Origin: Aliiroseovarius lamellibrachiae
GTDB lineage: Bacteria; Pseudomonadota; Alphaproteobacteria; Rhodobacterales; Rhodobacteraceae
NCBI RefSeq assembly: GCF_018599245.1
Contig: NZ_JAHEVJ010000003.1
Location: forward strand, 62,001 to 126,000
DNA length: 64,000 nt
Direction of reading: 5' to 3'
The stretch's first letter is position 1. The number at the start of each line of letters is the position of its first letter. The notes under the pieces are model-generated. The model did not search any database. It was not told where the DNA came from and saw nothing but the letters and a program-made list of their open reading frames with translations. The translations under genes were made by a program, and so were the position numbers. Positions 47,034-55,651 of this stretch are shown piece by piece.

Positions 47034-47456
47034 CTAGGCCTGAGCAAGCCCTGCAAGCCGCGACCGATAGTCATAGGCACGCCAGTTTGCACGGTACACC
47101 CAATCCTCTTCCGGTTGGCGCGCCGCCAAGGCGTCCGAGATTTCAACCTCGTCAAAGCCAGATCGCCGCGCCATGGCGTATTGATCCGAAATCACATGGC
47201 CCGCGGCACGAAGGCGCCCCTGATAGCCAAGGTTGCGCAAATGCCGCGCAAGCGTGAACCCGCGCCCATCGGCAAAGGATGGAAAATCAATGCGGATCGC
47301 CGCCACACCCAACATCAGATCGCCCAGATCAGCAGGGTCGGTGTCAGATGTCAGATCCAACCCACGGGGGTCATTTGCGGCGCGCTCGTCTCGCGCCGCA
47401 AACCCATGTTCCCAAGTGTCCGGACCAAAGCCGGTATCAACTACAATCACAGTCAT
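47034..47456 (-). CDS. DUF934 family protein of the sulfite-reduction operon
   Basis: 140 residues, cytoplasmic. The segment RGFTLARHLRNLGYQGRLRAAGHVISDQY (about 77-105) is the family core. DUF934 proteins sit almost always beside cysI or cysH and may be assembly or accessory factors; no activity is proven. Start: ATG 47456 (MTVIVVDTG); the frame opens much earlier but only with unlikely residues. It lies 98 bp after cysH. Confidence 0.87.
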   Translation of the reverse strand: MTVIVVDTGFGPDTWEHGFAARDERAANDPRGLDLTSDTDPADLGDLMLGVAAIRIDFPSFADGRGFTLARHLRNLGYQGRLRAAGHVISDQYAMARRSGFDEVEISDALAARQPEEDWVYRANWRAYDYRSRLAGLAQA

Positions 47457-47554
47457 TGCTCTGCTCCTACACGCACCAAAAATGTTTTGCCGTACTGCCG
47501 CGTCGCGGCGGTGTGGCGAAACATTCGCTTCATCTCTATGTTGTGCCGCATCGC

Positions 47555-48307
47555 CTAGTCCCCCTGCTCGGGTGACGAGGCGATACGTTGTATTTTGCCA
47601 TCCACAAAATGAATGCCACATTCAGATTTCTCAGCCCCGCGCCAGCGACCCGCACGGGGGTCTTCGCCCGGTTTCACCGCAGATGTGCACGGCGCACAGC
47701 CGATCGACGGGAAGCCACGCCCAACAAGCGGGTGGCGGGGCAGGCGGTTGTTGATCATGTAGTCTTTCACGTCGTCCGCCGCCCAATGGGCCAGTGGATT
47801 GACTTTGATGCGACCATTTTCAATCTCGAAAAACTCAAGATCCACGCGCTTGCCGCCCTGAAAGCGTTTGCGCCCGGTGATCCAACCGTCAAATGGCGCG
47901 ATTGCATTGGCCAAGGGCTCCACCTTGCGCAAATTACAGCAGGCATCGGTATCTGCCAGATGCAGGATATTGTCCGGGTCGCGCTTGAACACCTGATCGG
48001 CGTCCGGATGAATGGTCCGCACATCGGTCAGGCCGAGCTTTTTGGACACATCCACTTGATATTCCAGCGTTTCCTGAAACAGCATCTGCGTGTCCAAAAA
48101 GATCACCGGGGTGCTGCGATCAACCCGCGACACCATATGCAAAAGCACGACACTTTCCGCCCCAAAGCTAGAGACAAGCGCCAGCGGCCCGATCTCAGGA
48201 TCGGTCAGCGCGTGGCTCATCACTTGGGTGGCCGAGCGGTGTTTGAAGCGCGCGTTCAGATCGGCAACACGCTCCTCTAACGCAGGCAGGGGGGCTTCAA
48301 GCGGCAT
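47555..48307 (-). CDS. cysH: Adenylylsulfate (APS)-type reductase CysH
   Basis: Reduces activated sulfate to sulfite with thioredoxin. 250 residues. The PP-loop-like SSFGAESVVLLHMV (about 53-66), DTQMLFQET (about 80) and CCNLRKVEPL (about 122-131), followed by GCAPCTSAVKPGEDPRAGRW (near 208-227) and ECGIH near 235. The paired CC and CxxC cysteines that hold a [4Fe-4S] cluster point to APS rather than PAPS as substrate. Start: ATG 48307 after GGGGGAAAT, overlapping the cysI end by 11 bp. Confidence 0.92.
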   Translation of the reverse strand: MPLEAPLPALEERVADLNARFKHRSATQVMSHALTDPEIGPLALVSSFGAESVVLLHMVSRVDRSTPVIFLDTQMLFQETLEYQVDVSKKLGLTDVRTIHPDADQVFKRDPDNILHLADTDACCNLRKVEPLANAIAPFDGWITGRKRFQGGKRVDLEFFEIENGRIKVNPLAHWAADDVKDYMINNRLPRHPLVGRGFPSIGCAPCTSAVKPGEDPRAGRWRGAEKSECGIHFVDGKIQRIASSPEQGD

Positions 48308-49973
48308 GAGATTTCCCCCCAGCAGCGCCCTCTGGATAAAGGGCGGCTTTGAACGGCGCGTCGCCAAGGCGGCGGTGCGCTTCCAAAAAGGTTTCCTCCG
48401 GCCCGTCGCGCAGGTCGAGATAAGCCAACAGGATACGCTCAATCGCCGGTACAATCTGGTCATAGGCAAAGCCCGGACCGGTGCGTTTGCCGATCACAGT
48501 GTCCGCCCCACCGTCACCACCCAAGGTGATCTGATAGTTCTCAACGCCGGCGCGATCCAAGCCCAAAATGCCGATATGGCCCAGGTGATGATGCCCGCAG
48601 GCATTGATGCAGCCAGAGATTTTCAGCTTGATCGGGCCGATGTCATGCTCCAGCTTCAGTTCGTCAAACCGCGTGGCAATATCCTGCGCCACCGGGATCG
48701 CACGGGCGGTGGCCAGCGCGCAGTAATCCATGCCGGGGCAGGCGATGATATCTGAAATCAGACCGGCATTTGCCGTCGCCAACCCATGCGCACGCAGGGT
48801 GGCATAAAGCGCGGGCAGATCCGATTTATGCACATGCGGCAGGATCACGTTTTGCTCGTGGCTGATGCGCAGATCGCTATACCCAACCGTCTCGGCCAGA
48901 TCCGCGATCACCCGCATTTGTTCAGACGTGGCATCGCCGGGCGTTTCGCCATGGGCTTTCAGTGAAATCGTCACAATCGCGTGCTGATCGTCACGGTGTG
49001 TGTCCAAATTGGTGTCGGCAAAGCTGCGAAAACCGGGGTCGGTCGCGTACGCCGCATCATAGGCACCGGTGTCCGCGGATTTGAACGCTGGCTGCGGAAA
49101 GCTGGCCTGAATGCGCGCGAAATGCTCCTGATCCACACCGGAAAACAGCGGGCGGGTCTGGGCGAATTTTGCGTCCACCAGCTCGCGGATTTTCTCAATC
49201 CCGTTTTCCATCGTGGTGATCTTAATGCGCGCCTTGTATTTGTTGTCGCGGCGCCCCAGCACGTTGTAAACGGCCACAATCGCCTCGAGATACGGGAGCA
49301 AATCTGCCCGTGGCAAAAACTCATTCAGCACTTGCCCCACAACAGGCGTGCGTCCCAGACCACCGCCAACGATGATCTGATAGCCCACGTCGCCGCCCCG
49401 CGTCACAATGCGGATACCCACATCATGCGCTTTGGTCACGGCGCGATCTTCGGGCGATCCGGTCACGGCCAACTTAAATTTGCGCGGCAGAAACTGGAAC
49501 TCCGGGTGGTCGGTGGACCACTGGCGGATCAGCTCAGCCGTTGGGCGCGGGTCTTCAACCTCATCCGCGGCCGCACCGGCGAAATGATCGGCGGTGACGT
49601 TGCGAATGGTGTTGCCCGAGGTCTGGATCGCGTGCATCTGCACATCCGCCAAAGCGTCCAGCATATCTGGGATATCCGACAACTTTGGCCAGTTGTACTG
49701 AATGTTCTGACGGGTGGTGAAATGGCCATAGCCTTTGTCGAACTTATCCGCCAGATACGCCAGCTGGCGCATCTGATCCGGGTTCACCGAGCCATAAGGG
49801 ATCGCCACGCGCAGCATGTACGCGTGCAATTGCAGATAGACCCCGTTCATCAAACGCAGCGGTTTGAACTCGTCTTCCGTCAAAGCACCAGAAACGCGAC
49901 GCTCCACTTGCTTGCGGAACTGCGCGGTGCGGGTGCGCACAAAGTGATCGTCGAAATCGGCATAATCATACAT
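48297..49973 (-). CDS. cysI: Assimilatory sulfite reductase, siroheme hemoprotein (nitrite/sulfite reductase family)
   Basis: Reduces sulfite to sulfide. 558 residues. Two ferredoxin-like half domains and siroheme-[4Fe-4S] domains; the four cluster cysteines appear as ACPGMDYCALATAR and SGCINACGHHHLGHIG (about residues 425-480). There is no nearby NADPH-flavin subunit (CysJ), so a ferredoxin-dependent enzyme is likely, supported by the downstream fpr. The start at ATG 49973 (MYDYADFDDHFV) is the standard one; the open frame continues upstream without cause. It overlaps the DUF2849 gene by 8 bp. Confidence 0.94.
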   Translation of the reverse strand: MYDYADFDDHFVRTRTAQFRKQVERRVSGALTEDEFKPLRLMNGVYLQLHAYMLRVAIPYGSVNPDQMRQLAYLADKFDKGYGHFTTRQNIQYNWPKLSDIPDMLDALADVQMHAIQTSGNTIRNVTADHFAGAAADEVEDPRPTAELIRQWSTDHPEFQFLPRKFKLAVTGSPEDRAVTKAHDVGIRIVTRGGDVGYQIIVGGGLGRTPVVGQVLNEFLPRADLLPYLEAIVAVYNVLGRRDNKYKARIKITTMENGIEKIRELVDAKFAQTRPLFSGVDQEHFARIQASFPQPAFKSADTGAYDAAYATDPGFRSFADTNLDTHRDDQHAIVTISLKAHGETPGDATSEQMRVIADLAETVGYSDLRISHEQNVILPHVHKSDLPALYATLRAHGLATANAGLISDIIACPGMDYCALATARAIPVAQDIATRFDELKLEHDIGPIKLKISGCINACGHHHLGHIGILGLDRAGVENYQITLGGDGGADTVIGKRTGPGFAYDQIVPAIERILLAYLDLRDGPEETFLEAHRRLGDAPFKAALYPEGAAGGKSHAA

Positions 49974-50286
49974 GAGCGGGCACCTCTTCTTTGCGTTCTT
50001 GCTTTCCATGCGGGCGGTTCGACGGGCCTTTTGCCCGGAACGCTTCGCGAAAATGGGTGGGAACCGGGCCGTGATCGCCCGCCTTAACATCTGCCAAATA
50101 GGCACCTACCGCGATATGCGGCTGGGTTTCGGCCTCAAACAGACGCGCATCAGCATCCTCTTGGGTGCTCAGCACCAAGGCCATACACAACTCGCGCACC
50201 CAGCTGCCATCCACAGCAAGATAAATCACATCGCCAGAGACAAGGTCATTTGCGGTTACGACTTTGGGTGTAAAGGGGCGTGCCAT
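49966..50286 (-). CDS. DUF2849 family protein, first gene of the sulfite-reduction operon
   Basis: 106 residues, soluble. Core ANDLVSGDVIYLAVDG (about 13-28) and GAYLADV (about 67-73) mark a small family nearly always placed before cysI in alphaproteobacteria; function unproven. Start: ATG 50286 (MARPFTPKVVTANDL) after AAAGGA. In relatives a cysG (siroheme synthase) often precedes it; here the upstream gene is the divergent lrp instead. Confidence 0.85.
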   Translation of the reverse strand: MARPFTPKVVTANDLVSGDVIYLAVDGSWVRELCMALVLSTQEDADARLFEAETQPHIAVGAYLADVKAGDHGPVPTHFREAFRAKGPSNRPHGKQERKEEVPAHV

Positions 50287-50427
50287 GGGCCGGTCCTTTC
50301 TAGTTGCGTTCCGTGTGTATATAGGACATTTTCCTAGGAAATTGCGATTAGCTGCGGTCAATAAGGACGTTTGTTCCGATTCTTTGCCCAAAGCGAACGC
50401 TCGGTTCGAAATGTAAGGAAAATCGAA
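50287..50427. promoter_or_regulatory. Divergent control region of the sulfite-reduction operon and the Lrp gene
   Basis: Contains the perfect 12-bp palindrome TTTCCTAGGAAA (50330-50341). On the operon side, TATATA (about 50319-50324, minus strand) is a likely -10 box, with the palindrome over a weak -35. That geometry suits an activator; the Lrp protein encoded next door is the obvious candidate. Confidence 0.5.
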
Positions 50428-50889
50428 ATGTCTGTTCGGCTCGATGAGATCGACAAGAAAATTCTGCGCGAGCTTCAGGTGGACGCAGGCCAATCTCTGG
50501 ACGTGATCGCCCGCAAAGTCGGCTCGTCAAAGACGCCGGTGTGGAATCGCATTCGCAAAATGCGCGAAGCGGGCGTGGTCGGGCAAAACACCATGATTTT
50601 GGACGCTGAAAGCCTCGGGTTTGAGGCTTGCTTCTTTGTACTCATCCGCACATCCGAGCATGAGGCCGATTGGCAAGGCAAGTTCCTAAAGGCCCTGCAA
50701 GAACGCCCCGAAGTGATGGAAGCCCACAGGCTCGCCGGTGAAATCGACTATATCCTGAAGGTCCGCGTAGAAAACGCCCGCGCCTATGATGTGTTTTATC
50801 AGGCGCTGATTTCCGAGGTGAGGATCTTCAACGTCACCGCGCTGTTGTCGATGGAAGAGCTGAAGTTTTCCACCGAATTGCCGATCTGA
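50428..50889 (+). CDS. Lrp/AsnC family transcriptional regulator
   Basis: 153 residues, standard size. N-terminal helix-turn-helix (LDEIDKKILRELQVDAGQSLDVIARKVGSSKTPVWNRIRKM, split here as the first 45 residues) and a C-terminal RAM ligand-binding domain with the EAHRLAGEIDYILKV motif. Divergent location from the cysI operon suggests it controls sulfur assimilation, probably with a cysteine- or serine-type effector. Start: ATG 50428 after TAAGGAAAATCGAA; the frame is open 19 codons earlier. Confidence 0.92.
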   Translation: MSVRLDEIDKKILRELQVDAGQSLDVIARKVGSSKTPVWNRIRKMREAGVVGQNTMILDAESLGFEACFFVLIRTSEHEADWQGKFLKALQERPEVMEAHRLAGEIDYILKVRVENARAYDVFYQALISEVRIFNVTALLSMEELKFSTELPI

Positions 50890-50925
50890 ATTGCCGATCT
50901 GAATTGCCTATTCGAAACGGCGCTA

Positions 50926-51034
50926 GGGGCGCTGCCCCTCGCGAGGCAAGCTCGCTCACCCCGGGATGTTTAAGACAAGGAAAAATGCGCGGCCCTTTTT
51001 TCTTGTTCCAAATATCCTCGCCGAAGGCAAAAAG
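50926..51034. repeat. Dispersed intergenic repeat, copy C (two inverted halves)
   Basis: Left half: GGGGC-GCT-GCCCC, a GCGAG...CTCGC dyad, CACCCCGG GATGTTT, AAG, ACAAG and A-run. Right half is inverted: read on the minus strand, CTTCGGCGAG GATATTT, GGA, ACAAG and A-run. It fills the gap between the convergent Lrp and P450 genes, and ends at the P450 stop. Confidence 0.85.
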
Positions 51035-52222
51035 TCAGCGCGTGACCATCAAACGGGTCAGCCCATGAAAATGATAGACATTGCCATAGTCCGGCGGCTG
51101 GCTCAGGCGCAGGTTGGGGCAGCGATCAAACAGGATCGGCAGTGCATTCACGAGCTCCAGTCGCGCCAAAGGAGCGCCGACGCAGAAATGCACACCAGAG
51201 CCGAAGGCACTGTTTTGTTTGATTTTTCGGGTGGGGTCAAAGCGGTTGGGATCCCCCCAATTGGCGGGATCGCGATTGGCCGCAGCCAGCAACAGCCCCA
51301 CTTCATCGCCGCGCTTAAAGGAATGCCCAAACAGCTCCAGATCTTCATAAGCATGGCGGGTGAACATATGCAGGGGCGGGTCAAACCGCAGGGTTTCTTC
51401 AACGGTCTGATCAATGGCATCCGGGGCAAGCGCCGTCTTGGGCGTGCGGTGTTCGAGCAGCGTTTTCACCGCAATTGCCATTGCATGCACCGTCGCCTCA
51501 TGTCCCGCGTTTAACAAAAGGATGCAGGTGGTGATCAGCTCATCCGTTGATAGCTTTTCCCCCCCTTCTTCGGCTTGGATCAACTGGGTGATCAGATCGT
51601 CGCGCGGGTCGGCCCGGCGGTCTTCGACATAGCCGCGCATGAAGGCGACAAAGGCTTCGGTTGCGGCCACGGCGCTGTTTTCAATCTCGCGGGTGCGCCG
51701 CGCCTGATACATTGACACCATCGCGTTGGACCACGCCAAAAGATCATCCGCCATTGCCTCTGGCACGCCCAACAGGCGGCAGATGATGATCACGGGAATG
51801 CGGGTGGCAAAGGCGGGCAGCAGGTCAAATTCAACCCCGGAACCCGCAGCCGGAAACCCGTCGATCATTTCATGCGCAAGGGTCTCTACCTCTGGGGCCA
51901 GCCCGGCAATGCGGCGCGAGGTAAAGGCGCGCAACACAAGGGAACGCAGGCGGGTATGGCGTGGGGCTTCAAGCTCTAGCATCGAGTGCGCCTCAACGGC
52001 ATAAAACGGGGCCAAATGTGCGGGAAATTTGCGCGGCTCGACAGGTTCGCGGCCAAAGCGACGATCGCGCAACAGCGTGCTGACCGCCGCATGGCTGACC
52101 GCCATCGGCATCTTGTAGTCCTCCCAATAGAACAGATCGCCATCATTACGGGCGCGCGCGTAAAACGCATATGGGTCTTGCACGAAATCGGCGGCGGTGG
52201 GGGATTGGGTCAGTTTTTTCAT
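51035..52222 (-). CDS. Cytochrome P450
   Basis: Heme monooxygenase. 395 residues. Heme-thiolate loop FGSGVHFCVGAPLARLE (Cys near 344), I-helix LLNAGHEATV (about 237-246) with Glu in place of the usual Asp/Glu-Thr pair arrangement AGHEAT, and K-helix EETLR (about 278-282). Bacterial class I type; the ferredoxin partner is not encoded nearby. The substrate is unknown. Start: ATG 52222, divergent from dctB; the two genes are only 59 bp apart, so promoters overlap. Confidence 0.9.
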   Translation of the reverse strand: MKKLTQSPTAADFVQDPYAFYARARNDGDLFYWEDYKMPMAVSHAAVSTLLRDRRFGREPVEPRKFPAHLAPFYAVEAHSMLELEAPRHTRLRSLVLRAFTSRRIAGLAPEVETLAHEMIDGFPAAGSGVEFDLLPAFATRIPVIIICRLLGVPEAMADDLLAWSNAMVSMYQARRTREIENSAVAATEAFVAFMRGYVEDRRADPRDDLITQLIQAEEGGEKLSTDELITTCILLLNAGHEATVHAMAIAVKTLLEHRTPKTALAPDAIDQTVEETLRFDPPLHMFTRHAYEDLELFGHSFKRGDEVGLLLAAANRDPANWGDPNRFDPTRKIKQNSAFGSGVHFCVGAPLARLELVNALPILFDRCPNLRLSQPPDYGNVYHFHGLTRLMVTR

Positions 52223-52281
52223 CCCCGCACATTCACCAAACCCGCTGGCCTTTGCAAGAGCGGCGCCTTAAGGTCTTGCCC

Positions 52282-54054
52282 ATGTTGCGACTTTTTCGGT
52301 TTCGATGGTTTTTGCTTTACCTGTTGATCGCGGTGCCGATCAGTGGCGGCGTCGGCATGCTTGCGTGGCGTGATGCGCTGGATCCCTTGGCGGAACGGGC
52401 CGAAACCGATTTGGCGCTGGCCTCTGATCGGTTGCAACGCCACCTCTTTCGCTATCGTGAACTGGTGGTTGTCGCCGCTGAACACCCGGTGCTGCGTGCG
52501 GCCCTTTACACGGTGAATGACCGGCTGGGCGAGCGCAGCGATGCGGTGAGTTTCCTGTCTCGCTTGACGGATATGACCGGCGCGCGGCAATTCGCATTGG
52601 TGGATGTCGAGGGGCATATACTGGCCCGATCGGAACAGAATGTGGCCTTGCCCGCGCCCTGGACCCCAGACGCGCTTCCGGTGGTGCGCGCGTTAAATGG
52701 CGCGTTGGGACAGGTCGCCACAACCCGTCCCGGGACCAGAGGCGAAACCAAGCGGTTGTTCAGCTTTGCCGCCCCCTTGCGCGCGCCCGACGGGCGGGTG
52801 ATTGGCGCGGTGGTGGCCGAAATTGACATCCGCAAATATGAGGATGACTGGCCGGGGTCCGCGGCGGTCGTGTTCTTCTCTGATGCAAAGGGACGGGTTT
52901 TGGTCACCAACCGCTCGGAACTGGTGCTGGCGGACCGGATGGCGGATGATTTCATGGCCATTCAACAGCATATGTGGCGTGGTCATCAACTGTGGAGTTT
53001 GGATGGCGGGCCATATTTGCCGACACAGGCGCTGCATCTGGAACGTGACCTTTTGACGGTTGGTTTAAAAGGGGAGTTGCTGCTGGACAGCCGCCCGGCA
53101 TTGCGGGCGGGCGTACAGATTGCGGTGATCACCGGGGCAATTTTTCTGCTGTTTGGGGGGGCGTTTTTTGTGGTTGGGCAACGGCGTCGCGCGTTGGCAG
53201 ACCGGTTGGAGATTGAGGCCGCCGCCAACACCAAACTTGAGGCCCGCGTGGTGAAACGCACCGCCGCCCTGACCCAGGCCAATGCGGATTTGCAACAGGC
53301 ACAGGCGGATTTGGTGCAGGCGGGCAAGCTGTCGGCCCTCGGGCAAATGTCGGCCGGGATCAGCCACGAACTCAACCAACCCTTGATGGCAATCCGCAGC
53401 TTTGCCGACAATGGAACCCAGTTTCTCAGCCGAGGTGCGCCTGACAAAGCGGGGGCCAATCTGTTGCGAATTTCCGAACTTGCCGGCCGGATGGATCGGA
53501 TCATCAAAAACCTGCGCGCCTTTGCTCGCAATGAAAGCGAACCCCATGGCAAGGTCGATTTGGCACAGGTGATCAACGCCGCAGTCGAGCTAACCGGGGC
53601 ACGTCTGCGCGGCGATGATATCACGCTGGGCTGGCACCCACCGGACCACCCGGTTTACGCCATCGGCGGCGAGGTGCGTTTGGGTCAGGTCTTTGTCAAC
53701 CTGATCAACAATGCGGCGGATGCGATGGCCGGGCAGGATAAAAAACGCATTGATATCAATTTGATACAAGCCGAAAAGCTGACGGTGACGGTGCGCGACA
53801 CCGGCCCTGGCATCACCAACACCGACAAGATTTTCGACCCCTTTTACACCACCAAACAAGTGGGGGAGGAGGGGATGGGTCTTGGCCTGTCGATCTCTTA
53901 TGGTTTGGTGCAAAGCTTTGGCGGCAACATTCGCGGGACCAATGCGCCGACTGATGCGCCCACCGATGGGCCCACGGAAGCGCCAAGTGGTGCGATGTTC
54001 ACGGTTGAGCTGGAATATTGGTCCGCGTCGACACATAAGGAACCCGCAACATGA
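52282..54054 (+). CDS. dctB: C4-dicarboxylate sensor histidine kinase DctB
   Basis: Senses C4-dicarboxylates in the periplasm and phosphorylates DctD. 590 residues: N-terminal helix (about 8-25), a periplasmic double-PAS-like region to about 275, second helix (about 280-300), a coiled coil, then the H-box GISHELNQPL (His362) and ATPase motifs NLINNAADAM, DTGPGI and GMGLGLSIS. A small Thr/Asp/Pro-rich insert (TDAPTDGPTEAP) follows the ATP lid. Start: ATG 52282 after TTAAGG; the frame is open 37 codons earlier. It overlaps dctD by 4 bp (ATGA). Confidence 0.92.
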   Translation: MLRLFRFRWFLLYLLIAVPISGGVGMLAWRDALDPLAERAETDLALASDRLQRHLFRYRELVVVAAEHPVLRAALYTVNDRLGERSDAVSFLSRLTDMTGARQFALVDVEGHILARSEQNVALPAPWTPDALPVVRALNGALGQVATTRPGTRGETKRLFSFAAPLRAPDGRVIGAVVAEIDIRKYEDDWPGSAAVVFFSDAKGRVLVTNRSELVLADRMADDFMAIQQHMWRGHQLWSLDGGPYLPTQALHLERDLLTVGLKGELLLDSRPALRAGVQIAVITGAIFLLFGGAFFVVGQRRRALADRLEIEAAANTKLEARVVKRTAALTQANADLQQAQADLVQAGKLSALGQMSAGISHELNQPLMAIRSFADNGTQFLSRGAPDKAGANLLRISELAGRMDRIIKNLRAFARNESEPHGKVDLAQVINAAVELTGARLRGDDITLGWHPPDHPVYAIGGEVRLGQVFVNLINNAADAMAGQDKKRIDINLIQAEKLTVTVRDTGPGITNTDKIFDPFYTTKQVGEEGMGLGLSISYGLVQSFGGNIRGTNAPTDAPTDGPTEAPSGAMFTVELEYWSASTHKEPAT

Positions 54055-55301
54055 CCCAATCCCAGACGCGCAAGGTGCTTTTGGTCGATGACGACGCGAT
54101 GGTGCGCGAGGCTTTGGGCCAGACGCTGGACCTTGCGGGCTATCATGCGATCCTGACCGGCAGCTATATCGAGGCCAAAGACCACCTGTCGGAGCAATTC
54201 GAAGGGGTGGTGGTCAGCGATATTCGGATGCCCGGCAAAGACGGGTTTCAACTGCTCACGCAGGCGCAAAAAGTGGATGCCGAGCTGCCGGTGATCTTGT
54301 TGACGGGGGAGGGCGACATCCCCATGGCCGTGCGTGGGATGAATGCGGGGGCCTTTGATTTCCTTGAAAAACCCTGTGACACCGCCGCGCTGGTGACGGT
54401 GATTGAACGGGCGCTGGCCACACGGCGGCTGGTTCTGGAAAACCGCGCCCTTAAACGCAACGCACAAAAGGGCGATGCGGCCTCGCGATTGCTGTTTGGC
54501 GAAAGCACGCAGGCCGACGATTTGCGCGCGCGGGTCAGGTCTGTGGCTGCGACGCAAGCGGAAGTTCTGATCTGTGGCGAGCCGGGATCCGGCACCGCAA
54601 AAGTGGCTGAGGTTGTGCATCTTTTGTCCGGCGTGGCAATGCGCCCGTTTGTGAAATTGCCCGCCGCGGGCCTGACGGCTGAGGCGTTGGACGCCGCCTT
54701 TGAACGGGCCGAGGGCGGCACGCTGTTCTTGGATGAAATCGCCGCCCTTGAGGCATCAGTGCAATATAGCCTGCTGAACTTGCTGGAGAAATCGGGAACC
54801 GCGCGGGTGGTCGTGGGCACCTACCGCGACCTTGCGGGCGAGGTGGAGGCGGGGCGGTTTAACCCCGACCTTTATTATAAACTCGACGTGCTGCGCGTGC
54901 GCATCCCGGCCATTCGCGAGCGTAAAGACGACATCCCGGTGCTGTTTCGCCATTACGTGTCGATCGCCAGCGAACAGGCGGCATTGACCCCGCCCGAGAT
55001 CAGCCAAGAGGTGATCGGACAGTTGATGGCGCAAGACTGGCCCGGCAATGCGCGCGCGCTGATGAACACCGCGATGCGCTTTGCGATGGGGCTGGGGCTT
55101 GGCGATATTGAAGAGGGCGACGAGGCGCGCCCGGGCCTTGCCCAACAGCTCGCCCAAGTGGAACGCTCGCTTTTGATCGAGGCGCTGCGTCGTAACGCGG
55201 GCGGGGCAACCGCCACCGCCAAAGAGCTAAAACTCCCCCGCAAGACATTCTACGACAAGCTCGCGCGGCATGGGATTAAGGCGGAGGATTATCGGGGGTG
55301 A
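54051..55301 (+). CDS. dctD: Response regulator DctD with degenerate AAA+ domain
   Basis: Response regulator of the C4-dicarboxylate system. 416 residues. The receiver domain is intact (acidic pocket VDDD, D57 phospho-acceptor in VVVSDIRMP, K107). The AAA+ domain departs from active NtrC-class regulators: Walker A reads GEPGSGTAK (176-184), with Thr where the nucleotide-binding Lys should be, and only about 15 residues separate FVKLPAAG from Walker B GGTLFLDEI (222-230), so the GAFTGA sigma54 loop is missing. The C-terminal Fis-type helix-turn-helix (GGATATAKELKLPRKTFYDKL) is present. It should not act by classical sigma54 ATPase-driven melting. Confidence 0.9.
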   Translation: MTQSQTRKVLLVDDDAMVREALGQTLDLAGYHAILTGSYIEAKDHLSEQFEGVVVSDIRMPGKDGFQLLTQAQKVDAELPVILLTGEGDIPMAVRGMNAGAFDFLEKPCDTAALVTVIERALATRRLVLENRALKRNAQKGDAASRLLFGESTQADDLRARVRSVAATQAEVLICGEPGSGTAKVAEVVHLLSGVAMRPFVKLPAAGLTAEALDAAFERAEGGTLFLDEIAALEASVQYSLLNLLEKSGTARVVVGTYRDLAGEVEAGRFNPDLYYKLDVLRVRIPAIRERKDDIPVLFRHYVSIASEQAALTPPEISQEVIGQLMAQDWPGNARALMNTAMRFAMGLGLGDIEEGDEARPGLAQQLAQVERSLLIEALRRNAGGATATAKELKLPRKTFYDKLARHGIKAEDYRG

Positions 55302-55651
55302 GTGGGCCCAGGGATATTTCCCTCGCAATGCAGGTGCGTCTGCTGTCGGTGTCCTGCCGGTGAGTTTCGCTGAAGTGCCGAATCACCTCAACTGAGTCGC
55401 CCCCCCGAATCCCTCACCTGTGCGGAAATCCGCACAACCTGTCTGTTCCCTGTGCGGAAATCCACTCATCTGCTGTTTTTTCATCACTGGTGCCGCAAAA
55501 ATAGGCGCGACAAGTCTTTGTAATCGAACCTAAAAAACAACCGATATCGCTAACATTAACTTGCCCCTTGGTCAGCCTCATCCCACATGGCCCAATAGCC
55601 CCAACATCCGTTTCGGGATGTAGGAAGATATTCTGTCTGGGAGGACACCAC
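55302..55651 (+). promoter_or_regulatory. 350-bp regulatory region of dctPQM with two operator-like palindromes
   Basis: Two related sites: TGTGCGGAAATCCGCACA (55419-55436; arms TGTGCGGA / TCCGCACA perfect) and TGTGCGGAAATCCACTCA (55451-55468; right arm degenerate). Their centres are 32 bp apart, about three helical turns, so both face one side of the DNA. No good -24/-12 (GG...GC) sigma54 element was found downstream. They are the likely DctD sites. The rest has no gene. A GGGAGGA ribosome site precedes dctP. Confidence 0.7.

Noticed and set aside
55307-55330. AGGGATATTTCCCT as another copy of the dispersed repeat
   Set aside because: It has GATATTT but lacks the ACAAG and A-run at the right distance and is just a short palindrome.
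55470-55651. Sigma54 promoter upstream of dctP
   Set aside because: I looked for GG-N10-GC with TGGCAC/TTGC flanks; candidates such as CTGGTGCCGCAAAA and ATGGCCCAATAGCC lack a GC pair at the required distance.
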